Shown here piece after piece: positions 45,067 through 54,622 of a stretch of DNA of 64,000 nt (within the stretch, counting starts at the first letter, position 1; each line of letters starts with the position of its first letter). The notes below the pieces were generated by a model. That model did not search any database, had not been told where the DNA came from, and saw only the letters and a program-made list of their open reading frames with translations. The stretch spans positions 62,001 to 126,000 of the forward strand of contig CAVXTQ010000011.1 of assembly GCA_963764675.1 (NCBI GenBank). The letters run 5' to 3'. Source of the DNA: Acidiferrum sp963764675. GTDB taxonomy: Bacteria; Acidobacteriota; Terriglobia; Acidiferrales; UBA7541. Made by a program: the position numbers and the translations under genes.

Positions 45067-48000
45067 CTAAGGAAAACGCTTCTTGATCTTGATATCGATA
45101 CCGAAGGTACCGTTATAGTCGCGCAGTGCCACGATCGAAACGTTGCGATTGACATTGTACTCCACCTGGATAACCTGCTCCTGTGTCGAGCCAACATTGG
45201 AAACGTAGGTGATGGTCACATTTCGGGTGACTTGCTGCTGCACGGTTACCCGCGCGGCAGCGTTCTGGCTGCCACCCGCCGAACCAACGCCAGTCAGGGC
45301 CGGGTCAACCCGGAAGTTGGTAATTCCGAATAGTTTCTCCAAGCGGCCACCGACCTGGCTCGAGACCGCTTCAGAGAGAAGCGCCGACGCTCCCGAGGTG
45401 CCGCTCTGCGTGTTGCCGGCGCTGCGTGCCGTGCCTTCCGAGCTGGTTTGCCCCAGCGCCAGCAGCGTAACGATGTCGTTGCCCGGCAACGGCGGGTCCG
45501 AGCGATACGCGAGCGTAAGCTTGCTCGCAGGTCCATTGAAATTCAGCGTGATCTCATACTGCTGGATCGTGGTGCTGGCTTCTACGTTGACTACGGGGTC
45601 CAGGCGGAAAGGATTCGCGAAGTTGATGTCGCCTCTCGCGACCTTGTAGCGGTTTCCGTGAAATAGGAGGTCGCCGGAGCCGACGTGGATGTGACCCAGA
45701 ATGATGGGGTGCTCCCAAGTTCCGCGTACGCGCAGGTTTGCTTCGGCTTCCAGTTCAGCGCCCGGCCACTGCATGCGCGCATCCGGCGTGGACACGGCCT
45801 CAATGTCGAACTGAAGATTGCGCAAGAAGGGAGAACTTGTCGTGGGGCCGGAGATATCTTCCTTGGTGGAGACGAGGGCGCCAGCAACTTCCAAGCCCTG
45901 CGTAAGCGTGACGCGTTCGACGGTCACACGGCCGGACAGCAGACCTCCGTCGGTGGTGCCGGTCAGGCGCAGCGAGCCAGCGGTGAGCCAGCTCATCCCC
46001 TCCGGATAGCGGATTCGCGTGCTGTCGCTGCGGGCGGTAATGTCGTAGCGAATCGGGCGCTCGGTGTAGCTAATGCTACCGGTCAAATGGAGCGTGCCGC
46101 CGCCCGCTTGTGCGGTGAGATTGTCGAAATAAATCCGAGTGGCATCGAAAATGAGGTCGCCCTTGATGGCGCTGAGTCCCGTGGGAAAATCGGCAACCCG
46201 CGCGGAGGCATTTTCAATGTGAATGTTGCCGGTGATGCGCGGGTTGTCCAGCGTCCCCTCGAAGAGGGCATTGATTTGCGCGGAACCTCCGCTGCTGACT
46301 CCTGGCGCCAAGCTGGAAATCAGACGAAGGTCCAGGGCACCGTTCAACCGCAGTCCAATGGTGCGGCGTCCCGAGAATTGCACCTTTCCGTCAATCTGGA
46401 TGTTGGTGTCCGGGCCATGAAAGGTCGCCGATTCGATCTCCAGGCTTTCGCGCGAGGACTTGAAATGAATCGGACCGGTGTTTTCGAGCTGCACGTTCGC
46501 ATAGGTAAACGTGAGATGCGAGAAATTGGCATCGACGACGAGGCTCTCTGGGTGCTTGAGGTTTCCGTTGACGGCGATCTCACCCTCGGCGTTGCCATGT
46601 CCATTGAAGCGATCCAAATGAAGGGCGCTCAGGAGGAAAGGATCCAAGTTGATATTCTTGATCGCAACTTTCCCGTCTATAGGAAACGGGTCGGCAAGCC
46701 CCAGGGTGATGCCTCCAGAGAGCTCTCCCGTGCTCATCGCCGAGCCGAGTTTGAGCCGGGCGGTACTCCCATCCGACTCGAGCCCTCCATCGAAGCTTCC
46801 GATGACCTCTTGACCGACGCGCAGGTCCACAACGCGGAAGGTTCCGTCGGCCTGCGGTGCGGTCGCCAAACCGCTTCCTTTGATGCGGAAGGAAACAAGT
46901 CCGTCCACCGGGAAACGGGAACTCTGCAGCTTCTCGAAGTTCGCAAGCGGAAGCGATGCACCGACGAGATCGACGGAGATATTCTTGTCGGCGAAACGGT
47001 AGCCCGCCGTGCCAGTGACGATGCCCGCGCCGCGAACTGCTTCCTTGCCCGGCGCAAACAAGCGCAACTCCGCGTTTATGATGCGCACTTCGTCGGGCGT
47101 GACGTTGAGCTGCCCGCGTAAACGGTTGAACAAGACGCCATACACATCACCGTCGGCGAGGTCAAAGAGACTGGTGATGGATGGATGTTCGCGCGTGCCG
47201 CGGCCGTGAAATTGTCCCGTTAGTTGGCCGCGCACGGGATACGACCAGCCCAACAGCTGCTGGATCGCCTCGACGGAGGCCCCGTCAACGCTGGCGTCGG
47301 CGGACCAATTGTTCTCAGGCAGAAAACTCCAGTCCGTCAGGTACAGACTCAGCTCGATCTCGCTGTCAACGGCGCCCCGCCGAACTCGGCCGCGGGCAAA
47401 GGTCAGCTCCTCGGGGGAATACGTGAGGTCCCCTTCGATGGAATCGAAGGTCCAGTCTTCATAACGCACGCCCTCGCCGCGAACATGGCCGATGAAAAGA
47501 GCGCGGGCGGATGGACCGACGATTCTGCCCTCCCAGCGGGCATTGCCTGCGATGATCTTGATCGCATCGGGAGAGTTTGGCGCAGCACCTTGGATTCCGT
47601 TGATGAAGTCGCGGTAGCTCTCCAGCGATCCCGTATCGAAACGCAAATCCAACGAGGTCTCTCGAGGAGCGAGAACGCCGGAGATGGAGCCGCGGGTCTC
47701 GGGCGTCTCGAATTCACCCGAAGTGATCGTGAGCGTCTCGGAGTCGTAGCGATAGCGAATTTCCCAATCGCCATCCACGGGGATGTGACCGGCAACGACC
47801 TCGTCCGGAGAAATCCATTGCATCTTGGCGGAAATCTCAAAGTGCTCGAAGCCGCCGGTCCATGTTTCAACGGTGTCGGCTGAGATCAATGTGTCCCAAT
47901 GAAGTTCGTCGACTGGAAAGCCGGTGTGCTCGATCGCGGGCAGCACGCCGGCCAAGTCCGCGTTTTGGACACGCGTGTCCGCGCGGAACCGCAATCCGTC

Positions 48001-49077
48001 AAACTTCAGTGTGACGCGGCCCTTTACGGTGCCGCCGAACGCTTCCGCCAGGAAGTCTGGGACTTCCAAGCCTTGGTTGTCTATGCGAAAGCTGCCACGG
48101 CTGGAAAGTCCCGCGGCGTGAAAGATCGGCTGGTAGCTCAGAGTGATGTCTTGCCCCGAATAATTGCCCGTACCGCGAAATTGTCCGCCCGCGTAGGTTG
48201 CTTCGCCGTGGACGTCGGCGCGCCCGGTCGGCGTCTCCGCGGAGCGTAAGTTCTCGCGAAGATCCAGCAGATTCACCCAGCCCCGATAGCGGAAGGTCCA
48301 TTTGGGATTTGCGAAATCGCGAACTTCGGCGAAGCCATCCACATGAGAGCGGGCGGCGTTGACGACTCCTTGCTCGATCGTAAAGGTATCTCGCGACACC
48401 GTGAATCTCGCCGAGATGCTCACCGGGATGGGCAGAAAACGCTTCGCCGTAAACTGCATGGATTGCCAATCGAGAGTGCCGAGGTATAGCGGATGATCGA
48501 GAGTCCCGCCGGCGTTAAGCGCGAAATGAAGGTCGCCACCCTCGACTGCCAGAGGTGTCCGCACATCGTTGTAGAGGATCCAGCCATTCTCGATTTGAAC
48601 GCGGCGAACATGTAGGTCGAAAAGCGTCTCAAGAGAGGGTTTCTTTCCCAGGGAAGGCTGTGGCACCGGTACGTTCGTCGATCCATCCGGCTCGATTCGG
48701 AAATGCACCATCGGATCCCGTACGAGCAGATCGTTCAGTGAGACCCTCCGCCCCCAAAATGAATCAACGCGCAAGCCGGCGCGAATCTCTTCGGCGGCGA
48801 ACAGTGCTTCCGTGCCCGCGGGCTCGCGGCCATGAATCACCAAGCCCTTCAGTGTTGCTTCCAGCGAAAGCCAGCGAATGGAGATCGCACGTACCTCGAC
48901 CTTGCCTCCGGTTATTGCTTCCAGACGACGAACCGCGAAGCGGCGGATCAGCGGGGTTCCCGCGCCGCTGCCGAAAAAAATCACTACGCCCGCAACGATG
49001 AGCGCAATCTTTATCCCCAGCACCCAGGCGACGTGCCGTAGCCACCTCCATTTTCGCCGGCGCGTTTCCAGCGTCAT
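45067..49077 (-). CDS. tamB: TamB-like translocation and assembly protein
   Basis: 1336 residues, a typical length. An N-terminal membrane anchor (about 15-38, LGIKIALIVAGVVIFFGSG) is followed by a very long beta-rich region (AsmA/DUF490 repeats of alternating strands, rich in VDLVGASLPL-type motifs) and the C-terminal DUF490 domain (TIQQYEITLNFNGPASKLTLAYRSDPPL, GNDIVTLLALG), ending in FGIDIKIKKRFP. Such proteins span the periplasm and pass phospholipids or assemble outer-membrane proteins together with TamA. The start overlaps the preceding gene by 4 bases. Confidence 0.92.
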   Translation of the reverse strand: MTLETRRRKWRWLRHVAWVLGIKIALIVAGVVIFFGSGAGTPLIRRFAVRRLEAITGGKVEVRAISIRWLSLEATLKGLVIHGREPAGTEALFAAEEIRAGLRVDSFWGRRVSLNDLLVRDPMVHFRIEPDGSTNVPVPQPSLGKKPSLETLFDLHVRRVQIENGWILYNDVRTPLAVEGGDLHFALNAGGTLDHPLYLGTLDWQSMQFTAKRFLPIPVSISARFTVSRDTFTIEQGVVNAARSHVDGFAEVRDFANPKWTFRYRGWVNLLDLRENLRSAETPTGRADVHGEATYAGGQFRGTGNYSGQDITLSYQPIFHAAGLSSRGSFRIDNQGLEVPDFLAEAFGGTVKGRVTLKFDGLRFRADTRVQNADLAGVLPAIEHTGFPVDELHWDTLISADTVETWTGGFEHFEISAKMQWISPDEVVAGHIPVDGDWEIRYRYDSETLTITSGEFETPETRGSISGVLAPRETSLDLRFDTGSLESYRDFINGIQGAAPNSPDAIKIIAGNARWEGRIVGPSARALFIGHVRGEGVRYEDWTFDSIEGDLTYSPEELTFARGRVRRGAVDSEIELSLYLTDWSFLPENNWSADASVDGASVEAIQQLLGWSYPVRGQLTGQFHGRGTREHPSITSLFDLADGDVYGVLFNRLRGQLNVTPDEVRIINAELRLFAPGKEAVRGAGIVTGTAGYRFADKNISVDLVGASLPLANFEKLQSSRFPVDGLVSFRIKGSGLATAPQADGTFRVVDLRVGQEVIGSFDGGLESDGSTARLKLGSAMSTGELSGGITLGLADPFPIDGKVAIKNINLDPFLLSALHLDRFNGHGNAEGEIAVNGNLKHPESLVVDANFSHLTFTYANVQLENTGPIHFKSSRESLEIESATFHGPDTNIQIDGKVQFSGRRTIGLRLNGALDLRLISSLAPGVSSGGSAQINALFEGTLDNPRITGNIHIENASARVADFPTGLSAIKGDLIFDATRIYFDNLTAQAGGGTLHLTGSISYTERPIRYDITARSDSTRIRYPEGMSWLTAGSLRLTGTTDGGLLSGRVTVERVTLTQGLEVAGALVSTKEDISGPTTSSPFLRNLQFDIEAVSTPDARMQWPGAELEAEANLRVRGTWEHPIILGHIHVGSGDLLFHGNRYKVARGDINFANPFRLDPVVNVEASTTIQQYEITLNFNGPASKLTLAYRSDPPLPGNDIVTLLALGQTSSEGTARSAGNTQSGTSGASALLSEAVSSQVGGRLEKLFGITNFRVDPALTGVGSAGGSQNAAARVTVQQQVTRNVTITYVSNVGSTQEQVIQVEYNVNRNVSIVALRDYNGTFGIDIKIKKRFP

Positions 49078-49721
49078 TTCGTTCCTTCATCCATAAACTT
49101 ATCTACGTGCAAGCGGCCTCGGCTTTCGCTTAGCCAGCGGTCTGCTTGTTCGTTGATGCCACGCTGCACCAGCGCTTCGTGTATATAGTCGCGAGCGGTC
49201 TCTAGTGGTGGCGCAGCTTGGCCGCGGGCCTGCGCACGGGGAACCACTGCTTTCTCGTAGAAGTCTTCCACGTCTTTTGGCTCGACTCTCACCGATGGCC
49301 TAAATCGCGAGTCGAGGTAGTTGCTGAGATAAAGCTGCGAGGCCACCATACTTCTGACATCGGCGTCCGTCACATCCACTTGTTTTTTTCGAGCTTCGTA
49401 TTCCGCGGGCGATGTGAAGGACTTTTGCACACGCTCCACTCCCGCGGCGATATCCACATCCGATGGGCGCGGAAATTGCGCGGTATCGGCTTCGTTGCGG
49501 ACGATCCACTGATCGATCAAGCGGTCGAGGATCTGAGCATCGCCTTCGGATTTGCCTTCGACGAGTTGTTGGTAGCGCCCCAGCGCGCGCACGTCGCTTA
49601 GCAGGATGACGTCGTTCTCGACGCGTGCCACGATACGGTCGACGATTTCCTGCGCCGTCAGACGCGAAGCTGTGAGGGCTATCAAGAAAGCGGCAAAACC
49701 GAAGATGCGAACGTGGCGCAT
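49074..49721 (-). CDS. SurA_N-domain periplasmic chaperone-like protein lacking a PPIase domain
   Basis: 215 residues from ATG 49721, sharing one base with the stop of the tamA-like gene. A signal peptide (residues about 3-20) precedes the SurA N-terminal domain (EIVDRIVARVENDVILLSDV, then ILDRLIDQWIVRNEA) with the helical bundle that binds unfolded outer-membrane proteins. No parvulin (PpiC) domain is present; the protein ends soon after the helical part. Its place between TamA and TamB suggests a chaperone dedicated to this machine. Confidence 0.8.
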   Translation of the reverse strand: MRHVRIFGFAAFLIALTASRLTAQEIVDRIVARVENDVILLSDVRALGRYQQLVEGKSEGDAQILDRLIDQWIVRNEADTAQFPRPSDVDIAAGVERVQKSFTSPAEYEARKKQVDVTDADVRSMVASQLYLSNYLDSRFRPSVRVEPKDVEDFYEKAVVPRAQARGQAAPPLETARDYIHEALVQRGINEQADRWLSESRGRLHVDKFMDEGTK

Positions 49722-52700
49722 CAGAAGGTCGAACCTAGATTGAAAAAGATTTGGAACCCGGGAAGCCGTGTTGCCTGGAAGCCGTTTTGCCCGTCCAGGC
49801 AACTTGCTTGCCCGCTCGGGCAGATGGGCGCCACAAATCTTGGCCGGTTGATCGGAAAGCCAAGGTCGATGCGAATCGGACCCACCGGCGTCGCGTAACG
49901 GAAGCCGATGCCTACGGTGTGAGCGAAATAGTTCAGCTCATTCGTGCAGTTGTATTGGCACACCGTTGGGTTCGCTGGATTGAAAATGGGTTTGGGGGGT
50001 GACGCGCGAAACGTTATTCGCCCGAGGCGGCTGTAGACGTTACCACCATCGTAAAATAACGCGCCGCTGAGCGCCGTGCCGATGTACGGAAGGCGCATCG
50101 GAAACCGAAATTCCTGGTTGAACTCAAGCAACGCTTGACCGCCAACGGGAAATCCTGCCGAGTCCCGCGGGCCGGCCTGGTTCAACGCAAACCCGCGCAG
50201 CGAAGTGCCGCCGCCTGCAAAGAAGCGTTCCGGAAGTGGAATCAGTGTCACCGTCGTGGTCTGCGGTGGAAAGCTCAAAGAGACTGTGTCGCGATACGGC
50301 TCCAGAATCCCAATACGCAATGACCTCGCAAAGCTAAATCTCCGCCGGATCGGGTGATACGTCGAGTTCTGAAACGAAAAACGCAGGAAGCTGCCACTCG
50401 ATCCAATGCCGGTATCGGCGATCCCGAAGTCAGCGCTGTTGAAGCTTCCTTTGGTAGCGTCGGCGGGATTGTCGCGCCTGTCGCGCGCCCAGGTTACGCC
50501 AAATTGCGAGACCAGCGTCGGCTGCTCGAACAGTGGGACTTCCTCCGGCGACACAGTGTTATTCAGATTGGATACGGCCACCTTTCGAAAGGAATAGCGG
50601 TATGCCAGCGTCGTCGCCCGCGTCACTTGGTCCGTCAATTGAACCGACACTTCGTAGCGTTCTTCCGTAAACGTATTGATGTCCTGGGTTTTCTCGGTGT
50701 ACGCGGTTGCCTGAAACGTGAAGTGTGGATTCGCGAAGGTATTTGGATCCGAATAGGCGAGCAGCGCGCGGTCTTCGATCGTACTGCCTCGAAGCTTGAG
50801 CGAGAGCGAATCGTCGCGGCCGCTGAGATTGAGCTTGCTGATCTCAAAAATTCCGCGAACTGCCGCCTGCACCTCACTGGCGGCGGGATTGGTCGTGCTG
50901 GCGAGCCGCTGAACTTCAAATCCGCCGCCGTACGCGATGGTATAGCGCTTAGCCTCTTCGACGAGCACGACGACGTCCTTGTTCGTATCCGTCCCATTGG
51001 GATTTTGTGGCTCGATGGTCACTCGATTGAATGTGCCGAGGTTGTACAACTTGCGCTGGGATTCCACCACGTCCCCTTGGCGCAGCGGCGCGTCTTGCTT
51101 GACAAGAATCTCACGCCGAATCACTCCAGGTCGGGTGTGTTCGTAGCCCGTCACTAGAATTTTCCGGACTCGCGTCTGCGGGCCTTCGTCGATGTGATAG
51201 ACCAAGCGCATGGAGTCGCCCGCGAAATTTTCGCTGCCAGCGTTATTTGCCTTGCCGTTTTTCCGCGCTTCTTCCTTTCCTGCCGGACCACCGTCTCCAT
51301 TCTCGGATTTGTCCGTCTTCGTGTCGGTGCTTACGCGGTCTGCGGTTGCCGAGAAACGCGCCTCGGGGAAACCCTCGTTGTAGTAAAGCGCCAAAACGCT
51401 GTCGCGGTCCGTGGCCACGTTGAAATCGGAATATGGCTGGCCGGGCGTCGAGCCGATCACTCCTAATAGAACGTCTTCTTTGAATGCATGCGTGCCCTCA
51501 ATCGCCAGCGATGCAACGCGTGTCTGCTTGCCTTCGTTGATGACAAAACGAATGAGCAGATCGCCTTCTTTCTTTTCGTAGTTGTCGAGGATCTGCGCGT
51601 CGACCTCAGCTGCCAGAAAACCGTTGGCGAGATACAAGTTGCGCAGGGAATCCCGGTCAGACTCCACCAAACGACGGCTGAAACGCCCCCGCGTAGCAAA
51701 GGAGTTTCCAAAGATCTGGAGCCGGCTGCGCAGCAACTCGGTATTGAAATAGCGATTCCCGGTTAGCTCAATCCCAACCAATTTGTGACGGTCACCCCGC
51801 TCGATCGTGTATGTAATCACCTCTTCTGTGCCGTTCCCGCCTCCAGTCTCCTTCAGTTGCCGAGTCGTCGTGGCGTATTCCACTTCTGCGTCAAAGTAGC
51901 CCTGGCGCTCAAGCCGCTCGCGAATATTGCGCTTTCCTTCTTCCAGGAGGTCAACGTCAACCGCGCCCTCCTGGTAGACCGGAACAAGCCGCTTCAGTTC
52001 CCCGCTTGAAAACTTCGCTCCGGCTACCATGATTTTGACTCTCGGGCCTTCGGTCACGTCCAACTCGAGAGACACCGTGTTTTTCGCTGTGTCGTATTCG
52101 CCCCGGTGAACCACCGCTCGCGCATTCAGGTGTCCCTTTTTCACCAGGAACTTGCGTATGCGCTCAGTGCCTCGCTGAATCTTTGCAGCGGTAAGCTCCC
52201 GCCCCGGCTTCATTTTCAGTCGCGACAGAATCTCCGCGTCGCGGTACTCCGTGCCGTTCTTGAGCTGGATTTCCTTCACGCGAGCTCGCGGTCCAGACTT
52301 CACGTGAACAACGACGTCCATCTGATGCATGTCCGGATGGGGCACTGTCTCTACGGAGACCTCGGCGGCGTACAAGCCTTCGTCATGCAGGGTGTCGCGC
52401 AGTCGCGCTACGCCCTCATCCACGGCATCCCGGCGATACGGCTGTCCCAGAGAGAGCTGCATGGCTGCAACCGCCGAAGCTTCCGTCGGCGGCGCGACCA
52501 GACCTTGGGTCAGTACCTGATTGAAGAACAACTGCTCTCGGACGACGAAGTCAATACGAAGCCCGCCTTCAGCCGGCGTCGCGACCGTGCGCAGATCGGC
52601 ATAGTTGCCCGATCGGTAGAGCGCCCGGAGGCTTTCCGCCACCTGAGCGCGGTCCAGCGGCTTGCCCGTCTGGATCGAAATGCCGGCGGGAGCTTCAGAG

Positions 52701-52891
52701 AGGACTTTTCCGTCCTCGGTGACGATACGAACCGCGGTGACAACCGAGGCAGGGGCGGCGGTGTCAGAGGCAGGCTGCGTCGCAGGCGTGGGTTGCGCGG
52801 CCTGTGGCGATTGGGCGTACGAGCGCGCAGCTCCGAATAGGAGCGCCAGCGCGACAATACTCCGCAACCCATTGGCACTACTCGCTTTCAT
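49721..52891 (-). CDS. tamA: Omp85-family outer-membrane assembly protein (TamA/BamA-like)
   Basis: 1056 residues with a signal peptide (LRSIVALALLFGAARSYA). Several POTRA domains span about 40-600. The C-terminal barrel has the L6 motif FAGGGTSLRGFALNQAGP near 905-920 and ends in a beta-signal with terminal Phe (FQIFFNLGSTF). Between POTRAs, around residues 540-565, is a charged low-complexity insertion (TKTDKSENGDGGPAGKEEARK). Length and POTRA number exceed usual TamA (about 580), so it is either an enlarged TamA or a BamA-like paralogue; the neighbouring tamB supports the first. Confidence 0.88.
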   Translation of the reverse strand: MKASSANGLRSIVALALLFGAARSYAQSPQAAQPTPATQPASDTAAPASVVTAVRIVTEDGKVLSEAPAGISIQTGKPLDRAQVAESLRALYRSGNYADLRTVATPAEGGLRIDFVVREQLFFNQVLTQGLVAPPTEASAVAAMQLSLGQPYRRDAVDEGVARLRDTLHDEGLYAAEVSVETVPHPDMHQMDVVVHVKSGPRARVKEIQLKNGTEYRDAEILSRLKMKPGRELTAAKIQRGTERIRKFLVKKGHLNARAVVHRGEYDTAKNTVSLELDVTEGPRVKIMVAGAKFSSGELKRLVPVYQEGAVDVDLLEEGKRNIRERLERQGYFDAEVEYATTTRQLKETGGGNGTEEVITYTIERGDRHKLVGIELTGNRYFNTELLRSRLQIFGNSFATRGRFSRRLVESDRDSLRNLYLANGFLAAEVDAQILDNYEKKEGDLLIRFVINEGKQTRVASLAIEGTHAFKEDVLLGVIGSTPGQPYSDFNVATDRDSVLALYYNEGFPEARFSATADRVSTDTKTDKSENGDGGPAGKEEARKNGKANNAGSENFAGDSMRLVYHIDEGPQTRVRKILVTGYEHTRPGVIRREILVKQDAPLRQGDVVESQRKLYNLGTFNRVTIEPQNPNGTDTNKDVVVLVEEAKRYTIAYGGGFEVQRLASTTNPAASEVQAAVRGIFEISKLNLSGRDDSLSLKLRGSTIEDRALLAYSDPNTFANPHFTFQATAYTEKTQDINTFTEERYEVSVQLTDQVTRATTLAYRYSFRKVAVSNLNNTVSPEEVPLFEQPTLVSQFGVTWARDRRDNPADATKGSFNSADFGIADTGIGSSGSFLRFSFQNSTYHPIRRRFSFARSLRIGILEPYRDTVSLSFPPQTTTVTLIPLPERFFAGGGTSLRGFALNQAGPRDSAGFPVGGQALLEFNQEFRFPMRLPYIGTALSGALFYDGGNVYSRLGRITFRASPPKPIFNPANPTVCQYNCTNELNYFAHTVGIGFRYATPVGPIRIDLGFPINRPRFVAPICPSGQASCLDGQNGFQATRLPGFQIFFNLGSTF

Positions 52892-52954
52892 GCTTCCTTT
52901 CGCTCAGACGAAGGGTAGCACACGGGCGTTGCCTGCCCCGCGAACTTTGGCGCT

Positions 52955-54034
52955 ATGATGAACGTTGAAACCCATAGGTATGCATTGGCCGAGGCCGAAC
53001 CGCACGTGAGCGATTCTCTCCACCAAAGGTATTCGCGCCAGGTACTTTTTGCCGGCATTGGCGAGCAGGGTCAGGAACGGCTTCTGACCTCCAGTGCCGT
53101 GTTGGTAGGATGCGGCGCGATCGGTGCGGCGGCAGCCAATTTACTTGTACGGGCCGGCGTCGGCCGCATACGGATTGTCGACCGCGACTTCGTTGAGCCC
53201 TCGAACTTGCAGCGCCAAACGCTATTCGATGAAGCCGATGCGCGCGGCGCGCTCCCGAAAGCGGTCGCTGCGGAGCGCAAGCTGCGATCGATTAACTCCA
53301 GCGTCGCCGTCGAGGGGGTCGTCGGAGATATAAACCCGCACAATGCTGAGGAGTTGCTCGCGGGTTTCGACCTGATCCTGGACGGCACCGATAACTTCGA
53401 GACCCGCTTCCTGGTCAACGACTTCGCCGTGAAATCCTCAGTACCGTGGATTTATGCTGCAGCCGTCGCCAGCTATGGCCTGATGATGACGATCCGCCCC
53501 GGGGTAACCGCTTGCCTGGCGTGTCTGCTTTCCACCCAGCGCGATGCACAGGGACTAGAAGAGACTTGCGATACCGTCGGCGTGATAAGCCCCATCGTAA
53601 ATCTTATCGCCTCGCTCGAGGTGGCCGAAGCGTTGAAGTTATTGGCCGGACGTCAAGCCGCGCTGCACGGGCGCCTTATCTCCTGCGATGTGTGGACCGG
53701 CCGCTTCCAGTCTGTGCGGGTGCCGCGCAATGCCGAGTGCGCCGTTTGCGTCCGTCGTGAGTTTGCGTATCTCGATGGCGAAGCCCAGCCGCACATCACC
53801 ATGTGCGGACGCGATTCGGTGCAAATTCACGAGCGGGGTCGCGCCCTAGACCTCAGTATGCTGAAGAACCGGCTGGCGCCGACTGTAGACGACGTACGGC
53901 ACAACGAATTTCTGCTGAAGTTCCGTATCGCGCCTTACGAAATGATTGTCTTCGCCGACGGCCGCGCCATCCTAAAAGGCACAAAAGACCCCGCGGTCGC
54001 CCGCACCCTCTACGCACGCTACATCGGCGCCTAA
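52955..54034 (+). CDS. ThiF/MoeB/HesA-family adenylyltransferase (E1-like)
   Basis: 359 residues; an ATG at 52958 is equally possible. The nucleotide-binding motif is VLVGCGAIGAAAANLLVRAGVG near 50-71, then IRIVDRDFVEPSNLQRQTLF with the Arg and Asp residues used for adenylation. Zn-binding Cys pairs are CLAC near 188 and CAVC near 262. A C-terminal extension of about 90 residues ends in LYARYIGA. Such enzymes activate a C-terminal glycine of a ubiquitin-like sulfur carrier (ThiS/MoaD). No such carrier gene is seen close by. It is divergent from the tamA-like gene. Confidence 0.88.
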   Translation: MMNVETHRYALAEAEPHVSDSLHQRYSRQVLFAGIGEQGQERLLTSSAVLVGCGAIGAAAANLLVRAGVGRIRIVDRDFVEPSNLQRQTLFDEADARGALPKAVAAERKLRSINSSVAVEGVVGDINPHNAEELLAGFDLILDGTDNFETRFLVNDFAVKSSVPWIYAAAVASYGLMMTIRPGVTACLACLLSTQRDAQGLEETCDTVGVISPIVNLIASLEVAEALKLLAGRQAALHGRLISCDVWTGRFQSVRVPRNAECAVCVRREFAYLDGEAQPHITMCGRDSVQIHERGRALDLSMLKNRLAPTVDDVRHNEFLLKFRIAPYEMIVFADGRAILKGTKDPAVARTLYARYIGA

Positions 54035-54105
54035 TTTCTGAAATGTCGCGGGTGCATTCTTCTGCGCGGCAAGACCCATCCGTCTAACTCCAATCCAAGG
54101 TCAAA

Positions 54106-54453
54106 TCAGTGAGGGAGCGGCAGTCGTCCGTAGGAGGAGCGCATCGAAGCGCGATCAATGTTCTCGCGAAGATTCATCAACGTCAGGAAAGTGCTCAAGA
54201 TGCGTGCTTTGAGGTCATCGGTCAGGGGCAAGCCGCTGGTCGCCACGCGGGCCAGCGTCCCGCCATTCTCGGTGATGAAATTCATGATCTCGCGCTGCCG
54301 CTCGTGCGGCGTATTGCCGAGCGCAGTCTCGCGGCGCATCGCGGCACAGCCCGCTTCCAGCGACAGCGTGAAATGCAGCACGCAGACCTGGTGCTCGGCG
54401 AGAGCCGGCGGCGCGTCGTTCTTACATCCCGGAGTTTGGCAACGTGTGCCCAT
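54106..54453 (-). CDS. Small protein with N-terminal zinc-finger-like cysteines
   Basis: 115 residues. The N-terminus has a Cys/His cluster (CQTPGCKNDAPPALAEHQVCVLHF), then a helical part (ERQREIMNFITENGGTLARVATSG; LKARILSTFLTLMNLRENI). Nothing known is recognised. It could be a small regulatory protein. It lies convergent to the ThiF-like gene and divergent from argR. Confidence 0.6.
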   Translation of the reverse strand: MGTRCQTPGCKNDAPPALAEHQVCVLHFTLSLEAGCAAMRRETALGNTPHERQREIMNFITENGGTLARVATSGLPLTDDLKARILSTFLTLMNLRENIDRASMRSSYGRLPLPH

Positions 54454-54563
54454 GGTCGCAAAGGCGCTATTGGACTAGGAGACAATACTTAGCCCAGAAA
54501 ATCCAGCGCGCGTAACGCAAGTGGTGCGAATCCTGCATTATCTGTTTTTCACAAGGATTTCCG

Positions 54564-54618
54564 TTGACAGCCCACCGATGCCGATGTATAAAAATACAGT
54601 ACACTGCATAATTGTGGA
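54564..54618 (+). promoter_or_regulatory. Promoter and ARG-box-like operators of the arginine operon
   Basis: TTGACA (54564-54569) and TATAAA (54587-54592) are 17 bases apart, a near-consensus promoter. The -10 box is inside a palindrome TGTATAAAAATACA (54585-54598). A second, weaker, match to the ARG box (CTGCATAATTGTGG) lies at 54604-54617. Such paired boxes over the promoter are the standard layout for repression by ArgR with arginine. Confidence 0.72.
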
Positions 54619-54622
54619 TGCT

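Noticed and set aside
45685..47121. Frame of 478 codons antisense to tamB
   Set aside because: No ribosome site and no family-like sequence; the minus-strand protein is a clear TamB.
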